Below are positions 1 to 7,409 of a stretch of DNA of 14,882 nt, piece after piece (position 1 is the first letter of the stretch; the number at the start of each line of letters is the position of its first letter). Under the pieces are notes generated by a model. The model was given only the letters and a program-made list of their open reading frames with translations, did no database searches and was not told where the DNA came from. Source of the DNA: an uncultured Collinsella sp. (GTDB taxonomy: Bacteria > Actinomycetota > Coriobacteriia > Coriobacteriales > Coriobacteriaceae); NCBI GenBank assembly GCA_902491895.1, contig CABUJH010000045.1:1-14882 (forward strand). The letters are read 5' to 3'. Position numbers and translations under genes: made by a program.

Positions 1-10
1 CGACACGCAT

Positions 11-49
11 AAAAAGCCTCCCATTTCTCATGTCCAAGAAATGGGAGGC
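11..49 (-). terminator. Rho-independent terminator of tRNA-Val
   Basis: A perfect 13-bp inverted repeat (16-28 and 37-49) encloses an 8-nt loop. Read on the minus strand it is followed by five T residues (AAAAA at 11-15 on the plus strand). It lies about 20 nt beyond the 3' end of the minus-strand tRNA, so it ends that transcript. Confidence 0.9.
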
Positions 50-69
50 AGTTCAGCCTATCAAATCAG

Positions 70-145
70 TGGTGGGCGATGAGGGATTCGAACCCCCAGC
101 CTTGTGCGTGTAAAGCACCTGCGCTAACCGTTGCGCCAATCGCCC
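70..145 (-). tRNA. tRNA-Val(TAC)
   Basis: A 76-nt cloverleaf is readable on the minus strand. The 7-bp acceptor stem GGGCGAT/ATCGCCC pairs 139-145 with 74-80. The D arm contains AACGGTTAG, and the T arm carries GGTTCGAATCC. The anticodon loop TTTACAC gives anticodon TAC (valine, GUA and probably other GUN codons). Discriminator A is followed by an encoded CCA at 70-72. It is the only minus-strand gene in the window and diverges from asnB. Confidence 0.95.
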
Positions 146-155
146 GTGCGGAGAG

Positions 156-161
156 AGTATA
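156..161 (-). promoter_or_regulatory. Possible -10 box for tRNA-Val
   Basis: The minus strand reads TATACT here, placing a start site a few bases before the mature tRNA 5' end at 145. No convincing -35 hexamer is visible at the expected distance, so this is a weak call. Confidence 0.35.
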
Positions 162-275
162 GCAAAACAATCGCCTCATTCACCTCATATCCATTAAAGG
201 TAACTCGCGCGTGTCACAGCGGAGCTGATTCAGTTGAGATTGCCTGAACATTCCGCCCCTCTTTACGCCCTCGGG

Positions 276-281
276 TATACT
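276..281 (+). promoter_or_regulatory. Possible -10 box for asnB
   Basis: TATACT lies 52 nt upstream of the asnB start. No clear -35 hexamer sits 16-18 nt upstream of it, so the promoter may depend on an activator or be misassigned. Confidence 0.4.
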
Positions 282-332
282 CAAGAGCTACTGATTCGAT
301 TTGATGCCCAGCAACAGCAGAGGGGATAGTAT

Positions 333-2213
333 ATGTGCGGTTTTGTCGGTTTTGTCGGTGGGACGGATAACCAATCCGAGGTGCTCACCAAGATGATGGA
401 CCGCATCGTCCATCGCGGTCCCGACATGGGCGGTCAGTTTATCGACGGCCGCGTTGCCCTCGGCTTCCGCCGCCTGTCGATCCTCGACCTGACCGAGGCT
501 GGCGCCCAACCCATGGCCAACGAGGACGGTAGCGTCGTCATTGTCTTCAACGGCGAGATCTACAACTTCCAAGAACTCCGTTCCGAGCTCGAGGCCAAGG
601 GCTACAAGTTCCACTGCGGCGCCGACACCGAGAGCCTCCTGCACGGCTACGAGGAGTGGGGCGAGGCCGTTCTCGATCGCCTGCGCGGTATGTACGCCTT
701 CGTCATCTGGGACAAAAAGAAGAACAAGCTTTTTGGCGCCCGCGACATCTTTGGCATCAAGCCGCTCTACTACTATCCCATGGCCGATGCGGGCGACGGC
801 GCTCCGGGCGTGCTCTTTGGTTCCGAGATCAAGAGCTTCCTGGACTACCCGCACTTCCACAAGGCGGTCAACAAAAAGGCTCTGCGTCCGTACATGACGC
901 TGCAGTATTCGGCAACCGAGGAGACCTTCTTCGAGGGTGTCTACAAGCTGCCGCCGGCGCACTACTTTACCGTCGATATCCCGACCGGCAAGATGAACAT
1001 CGAGCGCTACTGGGATTGCGATTACTCTGCCGTCGAGAAGCCGTTCGAAGAGTATGTCGATGAGCTGGACGAGGTCGTGCACGAGAGTGTCGAGGCCCAT
1101 CGCATCGCCGACGTCAAGGTCGCGTCGTTCCTCTCCGGCGGCGTCGACTCCAGCTATATTGCCGCTTGCCTCATGCCCGACAAGACCTTCTCGGTGGGCT
1201 TTGACTACAAGAACTTCAACGAGACCAACTACGCCAAGGAGCTTTCCGATAAGCTCGGCGTCGAGAACGTCCGCAAGATGATTACCGCCGACGAGTTCTT
1301 CGGTGCGCTTGAGGATATCCAGTATCACATGGACGAGCCGCAGTCCAACCTGTCTTCTGTGCCGCTGTGGTTCTTGGCCGAGATGGCCCGCAAGGACGTC
1401 ACCGTCGTGCTTTCGGGCGAAGGCGCCGACGAACTCTTTGGCGGCTACGCCTACTACGAGGACACGGTCCCGGTCCGCAAGTACAAAAAGATGGTGCCGC
1501 TGCCCATCCGTCGCGCGCTCGGTAACCTGGCGCTGCATATGCCGTACTTCAAGGGACATAACTTCCTGGTCAAGGGTGCCGAGATCCCTGAGAAGTCGTT
1601 CCTGGGACAGGCTCTGGTATGGCCGGAGCGCGAGGTCGACGGCGTGCTCAAGCCCGAGTACAACACCGGCGATGGCGCCTTCGAGCTTGCCGCTCCCATC
1701 TACGCACGCGTGAAGGGTCAGCCCGAACTGGTCAAGAAGCAGTACCTGGACATGAACATGTGGCTCCCGGGCGACATTCTGCTCAAGGCCGACAAGATGT
1801 GCATGGCACACTCGCTGGAGCTGCGCGTGCCCTTCCTGGACCGCAAAGTCATGGAGTTCGCCGAGCACATTCCCGACCGCTACCGCATCAACGAGAACGG
1901 CAACAAACAGGTACTCCGCCACGCTGCCAACAAGTCGCTGCCCGATGAGTGGGCCACCCGTCCCAAGGTGGGCTTCCCGGTGCCGATTGTCTACTGGCTG
2001 CGCGAGCAAAAGTGGTACGACTATGTCAAGGAGTACTTCACCGCGCCGTGGGCAAGTGAGTTCTTCAATACCGACGAGCTCATGCACCTGCTCGATCTGC
2101 ACTTTGCGGGCAAGGGCGATTTCCAGCGCAAGATCTATACGCCGCTCGTGTTCCTAGTGTGGTACAAGCGCTTCTTTATCGACGAGGGCCAGCCTTCTGT
2201 TCAGGCTGCCTAG
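333..2213 (+). CDS. asnB: Asparagine synthase (glutamine-hydrolysing), AsnB family
   Basis: This cytoplasmic enzyme converts aspartate, glutamine and ATP into asparagine, glutamate, AMP and PPi. The 626-residue protein has the two expected domains. The N-terminal class II glutaminase domain covers roughly 1-210, with Cys2 exposed as nucleophile after Met removal, RRLSILD at 46-52, NGEIYN at 73-78 and Asp98. The C-terminal ATP-pyrophosphatase synthetase domain covers roughly 240-600, with the PP-loop SGGVDSS at 268-274, SGEGADELFGGY at 361-372, SLELRVPFLD at 494-503 and KVGFPVP near 545. Length fits Gram-positive AsnB proteins of about 610-630 residues. The start is fixed because Cys must follow Met; an AGAGGGGAT ribosome site lies just upstream. 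All key residues are present. It is a single-gene unit, with its own terminator directly downstream. Confidence 0.96.
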   Translation: MCGFVGFVGGTDNQSEVLTKMMDRIVHRGPDMGGQFIDGRVALGFRRLSILDLTEAGAQPMANEDGSVVIVFNGEIYNFQELRSELEAKGYKFHCGADTESLLHGYEEWGEAVLDRLRGMYAFVIWDKKKNKLFGARDIFGIKPLYYYPMADAGDGAPGVLFGSEIKSFLDYPHFHKAVNKKALRPYMTLQYSATEETFFEGVYKLPPAHYFTVDIPTGKMNIERYWDCDYSAVEKPFEEYVDELDEVVHESVEAHRIADVKVASFLSGGVDSSYIAACLMPDKTFSVGFDYKNFNETNYAKELSDKLGVENVRKMITADEFFGALEDIQYHMDEPQSNLSSVPLWFLAEMARKDVTVVLSGEGADELFGGYAYYEDTVPVRKYKKMVPLPIRRALGNLALHMPYFKGHNFLVKGAEIPEKSFLGQALVWPEREVDGVLKPEYNTGDGAFELAAPIYARVKGQPELVKKQYLDMNMWLPGDILLKADKMCMAHSLELRVPFLDRKVMEFAEHIPDRYRINENGNKQVLRHAANKSLPDEWATRPKVGFPVPIVYWLREQKWYDYVKEYFTAPWASEFFNTDELMHLLDLHFAGKGDFQRKIYTPLVFLVWYKRFFIDEGQPSVQAA

Positions 2214-2238
2214 TCTCGGCCTACGAATGCCTGCGCGT

Positions 2239-2263
2239 AACGGCTCCTCCGGGAGCCGTTTTT
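2239..2263 (+). terminator. Rho-independent terminator of asnB
   Basis: AACGGCTCC pairs with GGAGCCGTT around a TCCG tetraloop (2239-2260), followed by TTT so that the 3' side ends in five T. It starts 25 nt after the asnB stop. Confidence 0.9.
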
Positions 2264-2287
2264 GCGCGGGTGCGTTTCAGTTACTAT
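2261..2287 (+). promoter_or_regulatory. Possible murE promoter
   Basis: TACTAT (2282-2287), overlapping TATAAA (2285-2290), makes a plausible -10 region 38 nt before murE. The best upstream hexamer is TTTGCG (2261-2266) with a short 15-nt spacer, and it overlaps the T-run of the asnB terminator. A promoter is needed here because asnB is terminated, but the -35 is weak. Confidence 0.4.
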
Positions 2288-2325
2288 AAAAACCGTCCCT
2301 GCCAAATGGCTGAGAAAGGTGAAAG

Positions 2326-3888
2326 ATGCACCATTCGGATTCCGCGACCGTGACCACGGTCGATACGCTTGCCAAGCTTCTCGACGTGTGCGGCGAGCTG
2401 CGCGCATCAGAGCAGGTTGACGAGCGTGCCGTGACCGGCTGCTCGTTTGATTCGCGCGTGGTCTCGGCAGGTGACGTATTCTTTTGCAAAGGTGCTGCCT
2501 TTAAGCCCGCGTTTTTGAGCATGGCGCTCGATGCGGGCGCCGTCGCATTTGTGTGCGAGGAGTCGCTGGTCGAGTCTCTGGAGCCGCTGGCGAAGGAGAG
2601 CGGTGCTGCGATGCTGGTTGTTGAAAGTGTTCGCACGGCCATGGCCCTGTTGCCGCCGGAGGTCTACGACCGTCCCGACCACGACGTCAAGATCGTGGGC
2701 ATCACCGGCACCAAGGGAAAGACCACGGCCGCTTTTATGCTCCAGTCGATTATCAAAGCGGCGGGCGAGTCCTGCGGCATGATCGGCTCGGTGAGTACCG
2801 ACGATGGTATCGAGTGCTACGAGAGCACCAATACTACGCCCGAGGCCCCCGAGGTCTGGCGCCATATCGCCAACTGTCGCACGTCCGGTCGCCAGTCCAT
2901 GGTCATGGAGGTTTCGAGCCAGGCGCTCAAGTACCAGCGCGTCGAGAACCTGCCGTTTGACGTGGCGTGCTTCCTCAACATCGGGCGTGACCACATCTCG
3001 CCGATTGAACACCCCACGTTTGAGGATTATTTTGAGAGCAAGCTCAGGATCTTTGACCAGGCAAAGACCGCCGTGGTGAATCTGGGCACCGAAGAGGTCG
3101 ACCGTGTGCTGGAGGCAGCGTCGACGGCCGAGCGCTTGGTGACCGTTGGCGTCGAGCATCCCGAGGCAAGCCTGTGGGCGAGCGACGTACGCATGGTCGG
3201 CTTTAGCATCGAGTTCAACTTGCATGGCCTGTGTGCCGACGAGTCCGAGGCGGGGGAGAAGGTCCTGCTGGGTATCGCGGGCGACTTTAACGTGGAGAAC
3301 GCGCTGGTCGCTATCGCCGCCGCGCGCGAGATCGGCATCGGTATCGAGGCTATCAAGAAGGGCCTCTCCAAACTGCGTGTGCCGGGCCGTATGGAGGTCG
3401 TGGAGTCGAAGGACGGCCGCGTGATCTGCGTCGTCGACTATGCGCACAACCAGCTTTCGTTCCGTTCGCTTTTCTCGTCGGTCAAGCGCGCGTTTCCCGC
3501 CAGCCCGGTCATCGCGGTGTTTGGCGCTGCCGGCGGCAAGGCGCAGGAGCGCCGCGAGCAGCTTCCGCGCGAGGCCGCACCGTATTCCGACCTGATGATC
3601 TTTGCCAATGAGGACCCGGCTCACGAGGACCCGATGAAGGTCTGTCGCGAGCTTGCCGAACATGTTCCCGACGATACGCCGAACAAGATCATCCTCGATC
3701 GCGAAGCCGCTGTGCATGCGGCGTTCAAGGCGGCGCGCGAGGAGTACGTCAACCCCGATGCTCCCACCATTGTCTTGCTGCTGGCAAAAGGTGACGAGGA
3801 ACTCATGCACGTGGGCGACGAGTTCGTGCCCATCGAGAGCGACCTTTCGCTGGCCAATCGCCTGATCGATGTTACCCAGTTTGACTAA
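2326..3888 (+). CDS. murE: UDP-MurNAc-tripeptide synthetase (MurE ligase)
   Basis: This is the ATP-dependent ligase that adds the third amino acid to UDP-MurNAc-L-Ala-D-Glu in the cytoplasm. The 520-residue protein shows the Mur-ligase order. An N-terminal UDP-MurNAc-binding domain covers about 30-115. The central ATPase has GITGTKGKTT at 125-134, TTPEAPE near 170 and EVSSQAL at 195-201. The carbamylated-lysine region YFESKLRIF has Lys239, and the C-terminal domain begins near VPGRMEVV at 352-359. The DAP-selecting motif DNPR is replaced by EDPA (429-432) followed by HEDP, close to the DNPA-type motif of lysine-adding enzymes. The third residue is therefore probably L-Lys or L-Orn, not meso-DAP (inference). 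An AAAGGTGA ribosome site supports the start. The gene stands apart from any dcw cluster in this window. Confidence 0.93.
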   Translation: MHHSDSATVTTVDTLAKLLDVCGELRASEQVDERAVTGCSFDSRVVSAGDVFFCKGAAFKPAFLSMALDAGAVAFVCEESLVESLEPLAKESGAAMLVVESVRTAMALLPPEVYDRPDHDVKIVGITGTKGKTTAAFMLQSIIKAAGESCGMIGSVSTDDGIECYESTNTTPEAPEVWRHIANCRTSGRQSMVMEVSSQALKYQRVENLPFDVACFLNIGRDHISPIEHPTFEDYFESKLRIFDQAKTAVVNLGTEEVDRVLEAASTAERLVTVGVEHPEASLWASDVRMVGFSIEFNLHGLCADESEAGEKVLLGIAGDFNVENALVAIAAAREIGIGIEAIKKGLSKLRVPGRMEVVESKDGRVICVVDYAHNQLSFRSLFSSVKRAFPASPVIAVFGAAGGKAQERREQLPREAAPYSDLMIFANEDPAHEDPMKVCRELAEHVPDDTPNKIILDREAAVHAAFKAAREEYVNPDAPTIVLLLAKGDEELMHVGDEFVPIESDLSLANRLIDVTQFD

Positions 3889-3897
3889 TGAACCATG

Positions 3898-3930
3898 ATG
3901 GCGGCGGCGCCCTGAGTGCGCTGTCGCCAT
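3898..3930 (+). other. Stem-loop after murE
   Basis: A 12-bp stem with two G-U pairs (3898-3909 with 3919-3930) and a 9-nt loop starts 9 nt after the murE stop. It has no T-run, so it is not a classical terminator. It may stabilise the mRNA 3' end or pause polymerase before the next gene. Confidence 0.5.
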
Positions 3931-3995
3931 AAGCGTGTTCCCTCAATCAAAACATGCCGTCCAAGTCCAAACCCTTCTACGTAAACGGAGTAACC

Positions 3996-4907
3996 ATGTC
4001 CCACAATACCCTGCCGACCGTCGCTGAGCTTTCGGGCGAGATGCGCGAGCGCTTGGCCAAGGTCAAGTACGTCTTTACCGACCTGGATGCCACGATGCTC
4101 GCACCCGACTCGTGCGTGCTACGCGACAACGACGGCAACCCCTCGACCAAACTCGTCGAGGCCGTCGTGGCGCTCGCTCGCGCTGGTATTCAGGTGGTTC
4201 CCACCTCGGGCCGCAACCGTACCATGATCCACGAGGACGCGCGCGTGCTCGGTCTCAACTCCTACATCGGCGAGATGGGCGGCCTGGTCATGTACGACCT
4301 CAAAGCCAACGATTGGGAGTATCTGACCGGCGACATGCCCTACGACTCCTCTTGCGGCCTCACGCCGCACCAGGTGATCGAGCAGACCGGCGTGTGCGAG
4401 AAGATCCTCGCCCGCTGGCCGCACAAGATCGAGTATCACAACGACATGTCGACCGGCTACAAATACCGTGAGGTCACCGTCGGCATGCGCGGCGATGTGC
4501 CCGACGATGAGGTTCAGGCCATCCTGGACGAGGCCGGCTGCGGTCTGATCTGGGCTTGCAACGGCCATCTGACTCACCTGTCCAAGCCGACGACGCTCGA
4601 GCTCGATCGCGTCGAGGACGGTCGCGCATTCAACATCAACCCCGCGGGTCTCAACAAGGGCGTTGCCATCGCGCGCTTCTGCGAGCACCTGGGGATCGAG
4701 CGCGAGGAGACGCTCGCGCTCGGCGATTCCGAGTCCGACTTCTACATGGCCGATCACGTGGGCACGTTCTGCCTGGTCGAGAATGGCCTGACGAGCGCCG
4801 GCGCGCCCGAGTTCCTGGCTGCTTGCGAGAACGCTTTCGTTACGCGCGGCAAAATTGTCGACGGTTGGGCGGCGACGGCAGAGCTGCTGGTCGCGGCGCG
4901 TTCGTAG
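3996..4907 (+). CDS. HAD-superfamily hydrolase, Cof-like (subfamily IIB)
   Basis: This is a probable Mg-dependent phosphatase of the haloacid dehalogenase superfamily; the substrate cannot be read from sequence. All four motifs are present in 303 residues. Motif I is FTDLDATM with Asp29 (nucleophile) and Asp31, motif II is PTSGR (68-72), motif III is Lys221 in LNKGVAI, and motif IV is GDSESD (243-248). A large cap insert between motifs II and III (about 75-215) marks the IIB/Cof group, which acts on sugar phosphates and similar small molecules. An in-frame ATG at 3954 has no ribosome site, whereas the ATG at 3996 follows GGAG (3987-3990) by 5 nt and is chosen. It heads the run leading to murI, 51 nt before that gene, without a visible terminator between. 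Confidence 0.85.
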   Translation: MSHNTLPTVAELSGEMRERLAKVKYVFTDLDATMLAPDSCVLRDNDGNPSTKLVEAVVALARAGIQVVPTSGRNRTMIHEDARVLGLNSYIGEMGGLVMYDLKANDWEYLTGDMPYDSSCGLTPHQVIEQTGVCEKILARWPHKIEYHNDMSTGYKYREVTVGMRGDVPDDEVQAILDEAGCGLIWACNGHLTHLSKPTTLELDRVEDGRAFNINPAGLNKGVAIARFCEHLGIEREETLALGDSESDFYMADHVGTFCLVENGLTSAGAPEFLAACENAFVTRGKIVDGWAATAELLVAARS

Positions 4908-4958
4908 CGCGGCGTCGCTGCACTTGGACATGTCTTTTCGAGAGAGACTGGTGAGGTA

Positions 4959-5843
4959 ATGTCCGATATCGAGAATCCGGCAGGCGACACGCGCCCGATT
5001 GGCGTGTTCGATTCTGGTTTGGGCGGTCTGACGGTTGCGCGCGCCATCGCGACGGCGCTGCCGCACGAGTCCGTCTACTACTTCGGCGACACCAAACGCT
5101 GCCCCTACGGCACGCGCACCGAGGATGAGGTGCGCTCGTTTGCGTTGCAGGCGGGTCGTTGGCTTTCGAAGCACGACGTCAAGATTATGGTCATCGCCTG
5201 CAACACGGCGACCGCTGCGGCCTTGCGTCTGGCCCAGCAGGTGCTCGACGTTCCCGTGATCGGTGTGATCGCGCCGGGTGCCCGTGCGGCAATCAACAGC
5301 ACGCGTACGCGTCGCGTGGGCGTGCTCGCCACCAACCTCACCATTCGCTCGGGCGCCTACACGCGCGCCATTCAGGACCTGGATGCCGGCGTCGATGTAT
5401 ACGGCTGTCCTGCCTCGAGCTTTGTCGAGGTTGTCGAACACGAGCTCGCCTCGGGTGCACATCTGCAGGAACAGTGGCTTGAGAACGAGGACATCTTCGA
5501 TACGCCTGCCGTGCGTGCGCTGGTGGGTGCCACGGTTGAGCCGCTGCGCGACCACGGTATCGATACCGTGGTGCTCGGCTGTACGCATTTCCCGCTGTTG
5601 GTGGGACCTATCCGCCATGCGCTGGGGCCTGGGGTGCGCGTCGTGAGTTCCGCCGAGGAGACCACGCGCGAGCTGACCGATATCCTCACGCGCCGCGAGC
5701 AGCTGGCGGGCGACGCCGCCGAGCCGCAGCATCGTTTTGCCACGACGGCCGATAACATTGCCGAGTTTGCGGTGGCGGGCAGCTTTATCTTTGGTCAGCC
5801 GCTCAAGAGCATCGAACATATCGATATCGATGAGCTGAAATAG
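4959..5843 (+). CDS. murI: Glutamate racemase
   Basis: This cytoplasmic cofactor-independent racemase makes D-glutamate from L-glutamate for the peptidoglycan stem peptide, the residue to which MurE adds the next amino acid. The 294 residues contain the hallmarks: GVFDSGLGGLTV with Asp18 and Ser19, the YFGDTKRCPYG block (41-51), the first catalytic cysteine in ACNTAT (Cys81), and the second in GCTHFPLL (Cys208, followed by His210). Length is slightly above the usual 260-285, because of a short N-terminal extension and a longer tail. GGTGAGG five bases before ATG supports the start. It is followed by rph after 54 nt; murI-rph-rdgB is a recurrent order in Gram-positive genomes. A long perfect palindrome lies within the gene at 5551-5572. 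Confidence 0.95.
   Translation: MSDIENPAGDTRPIGVFDSGLGGLTVARAIATALPHESVYYFGDTKRCPYGTRTEDEVRSFALQAGRWLSKHDVKIMVIACNTATAAALRLAQQVLDVPVIGVIAPGARAAINSTRTRRVGVLATNLTIRSGAYTRAIQDLDAGVDVYGCPASSFVEVVEHELASGAHLQEQWLENEDIFDTPAVRALVGATVEPLRDHGIDTVVLGCTHFPLLVGPIRHALGPGVRVVSSAEETTRELTDILTRREQLAGDAAEPQHRFATTADNIAEFAVAGSFIFGQPLKSIEHIDIDELK
5551..5572. repeat. Perfect 22-bp palindrome inside murI
   Basis: The two 11-bp halves (ACCACGGTATC and its exact reverse complement) meet with no spacer within codons for R-D-H-G-I-D-T-V-V. It could be an accident of codon choice or a protein-binding site. GGTATC/GATACC half-sites also appear in the tatA promoter palindrome. Confidence 0.6.
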
Positions 5844-5897
5844 ATGTAAGGCAGCCGCCAAAGCCTTCGCCACATATTTTGCCGAAAGGATATTTCT

Positions 5898-6623
5898 ATG
5901 GAGTACATGCAGGTCAACCGCGCCAACGGCCGCGCCGCCAACGAGTTGTGCCCCGTTAAGCTCACCCGTGGCGTCATGAAGCACGCCCACGGCTCGTGTT
6001 TGGCCGAGTTCGGTGACACGCGCGTGCTGTGCGCCGCCACTATCGAGGAGGGCGTGCCGGGCTGGCGAAAGGGAGCTAAGGCCGGCTGGGTGACCGCGGA
6101 ATACGCCATGCTGCCGGCGTCGACCGGCAAGCGCTGCAAGCGCGAGCACGCCAACCGCAAGGGTCGCTCCATGGAGATCGAGCGCCTCATTGGCCGCAGC
6201 CTGCGTACCGTCGTCAACATGAAGGCGCTCGGCGAGTACACCGTCACCGTCGACTGCGATGTGATTCAGGCCGATGGCGGCACGCGTACAGCGAGCATCA
6301 CCGGCGCCTGGGTGGCGCTGCATGACGCCCTCGCCATGTGGGTCGAGGCGGGCAAGATCGAGCGCATCCCGCTTACCGGCCAGGTGGCTGCCATCTCTAT
6401 GGGCGTTGTCGACGGCAATACGCTGCTTGACCTCGATTATTCCGAGGACAGTCATGCCGAGGTCGACATGAACCTCGTCGCCACCGATACCGGTGAGATG
6501 ATCGAGCTCCAGGGCACCGGCGAGCAGGCGCCCTTCGACCGCAAACGCCTCAACGCCCTGCTTGACCTGGGTGACAAGGGTGTCGCCGAGCTCATCGAGC
6601 TTCAGCGCCAAGCCATCGCCTAA
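5898..6623 (+). CDS. rph: Ribonuclease PH
   Basis: This is a phosphorolytic 3'-5' exoribonuclease that trims tRNA 3' ends using phosphate and forms a hexameric ring. The 241-residue length matches the family (about 240). Diagnostic segments are the N-terminal RPxxxx-like region through KHAHGSCLAEFGDTRVLC, the basic loop KRCKREHANRKGR (78-90), the phosphate-binding block GGTRTASITGA (127-137), and the acidic metal-site stretch LDLDYSEDSHAEVD (177-190). The ribosome site is AAAGGA, about 9 nt before ATG. Both tRNAs in this window already encode CCA, so trimming exposes a finished end. The stop codon TAA runs directly into a hairpin repeat (6622-6658) that could end the transcript. Confidence 0.95.
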   Translation: MEYMQVNRANGRAANELCPVKLTRGVMKHAHGSCLAEFGDTRVLCAATIEEGVPGWRKGAKAGWVTAEYAMLPASTGKRCKREHANRKGRSMEIERLIGRSLRTVVNMKALGEYTVTVDCDVIQADGGTRTASITGAWVALHDALAMWVEAGKIERIPLTGQVAAISMGVVDGNTLLDLDYSEDSHAEVDMNLVATDTGEMIELQGTGEQAPFDRKRLNALLDLGDKGVAELIELQRQAIA

Positions 6624-6660
6624 CCTGCCAAAAAGGGACAGGTTTATTTTGGTAGGTTTT
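6622..6660 (+). repeat. GGGAC-core hairpin repeat, copy 1, possible terminator of rph
   Basis: A 12-bp stem with one G-U pair (AACCTGCCAAAA at 6622-6633, TTTTGGTAGGTT at 6647-6658) encloses a 13-nt loop containing GGGACAGGTTTA. The left arm uses the last two bases of the rph stop codon. The right arm ends in TTTT (6657-6660), so it could terminate transcription. The same loop core occurs with different arms at 14357-14394. Confidence 0.7.
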
Positions 6661-6764
6661 ATCTGCTGAAATGCTGCGTTGAAAGGTCCGATCGCCTGAG
6701 AGGGGAGAGGTCAAGTGCCCAAACGCCCCTCACGCGGCTTGCTATAGAGACAAGGAGGCCAGTC

Positions 6765-7406
6765 ATGGCACTTGAGAAGATTGACATCGACACCCTCGAC
6801 CCGGCGGCGACCATCGTCGTGGCAACCGGAAACGCTCATAAGCTCACCGAGATCGAGGCCATTTTGGGCAAGGTCATGCCCGAGGTGCGCTTTGTGGCGC
6901 TCGGCCAGCTGGGTGATTTTGAGGATCCCGAGGAAAACGGCACGACGTTTTTGGAGAACGCCATCATCAAGGCCCAAGCCGCGGTTGAGGAGACGGGCCT
7001 TATGGCCATTGCCGACGATTCGGGCTTGGTCGTCGACGCGCTGGACGGTGAGCCCGGTGTGTATAGCGCGCGCTATGCGGGCGTGCACGGCGACGATGCC
7101 GCCAACAACGCCAAGCTTCTCGTTAACCTGGAAGGCGTGGCAGATGAGGACCGCACCGCGCGCTTTATGAGCGTCGTCGCGCTCATCGACACGGACGGTC
7201 TGGTTACCTATGGCGAGGGCGCCTGCGAGGGCGTTATCGCGCACGAGGGCCGCGGCGACCATGGTTTTGGCTATGACCCGCTGTTCCTGCCGGTCGACAC
7301 GCCGGGCAAGACCATGGCCGAGCTGACGGCTGACGAGAAGAACGCCATCAGCCATCGTTTCCACGCGCTCGAGCATCTGTCCGCCAAGCTGACGGGCGAG
7401 GAGTAG
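6765..7406 (+). CDS. rdgB: XTP/dITP pyrophosphatase (RdgB/HAM1 family)
   Basis: This house-cleaning enzyme hydrolyses non-canonical purine nucleoside triphosphates (dITP, XTP, ITP) to monophosphates plus PPi, keeping them out of DNA and RNA. The 213 residues contain the substrate loop TGNAHK (21-26), the conserved ENG-TTFLENAIIKA stretch (57-70), the catalytic ADDSGL (83-88), GFGYDPLF (167-174) and the nucleobase-contact motif EKNAISHR (191-198). The N terminus is about 14 residues longer than the E. coli type, before IVVATGN. AAGGAGG nine bases upstream supports the ATG. The stop codon is 3 nt before dtd, so the two are co-transcribed and probably translationally coupled. A 141-nt gap with the hairpin repeat separates it from rph; no good promoter is seen there. 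Confidence 0.94.
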   Translation: MALEKIDIDTLDPAATIVVATGNAHKLTEIEAILGKVMPEVRFVALGQLGDFEDPEENGTTFLENAIIKAQAAVEETGLMAIADDSGLVVDALDGEPGVYSARYAGVHGDDAANNAKLLVNLEGVADEDRTARFMSVVALIDTDGLVTYGEGACEGVIAHEGRGDHGFGYDPLFLPVDTPGKTMAELTADEKNAISHRFHALEHLSAKLTGEE

Positions 7407-7409
7407 GCC

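Noticed and set aside
3954..3995. Earlier in-frame ATG for the HAD hydrolase
   Set aside because: It lacks a ribosome site, whereas the ATG at 3996 follows GGAG by 5 nt and gives a normal-length protein.
4119..6611. An 830-codon open frame on the minus strand across three genes
   Set aside because: It is in codon register opposite the HAD, murI and rph genes, which happen to share a frame. Its stops would need sense TTA, CTA or TCA codons, which are rare in this GC-rich genome. It shows no recognisable domain and the sense genes are certain.
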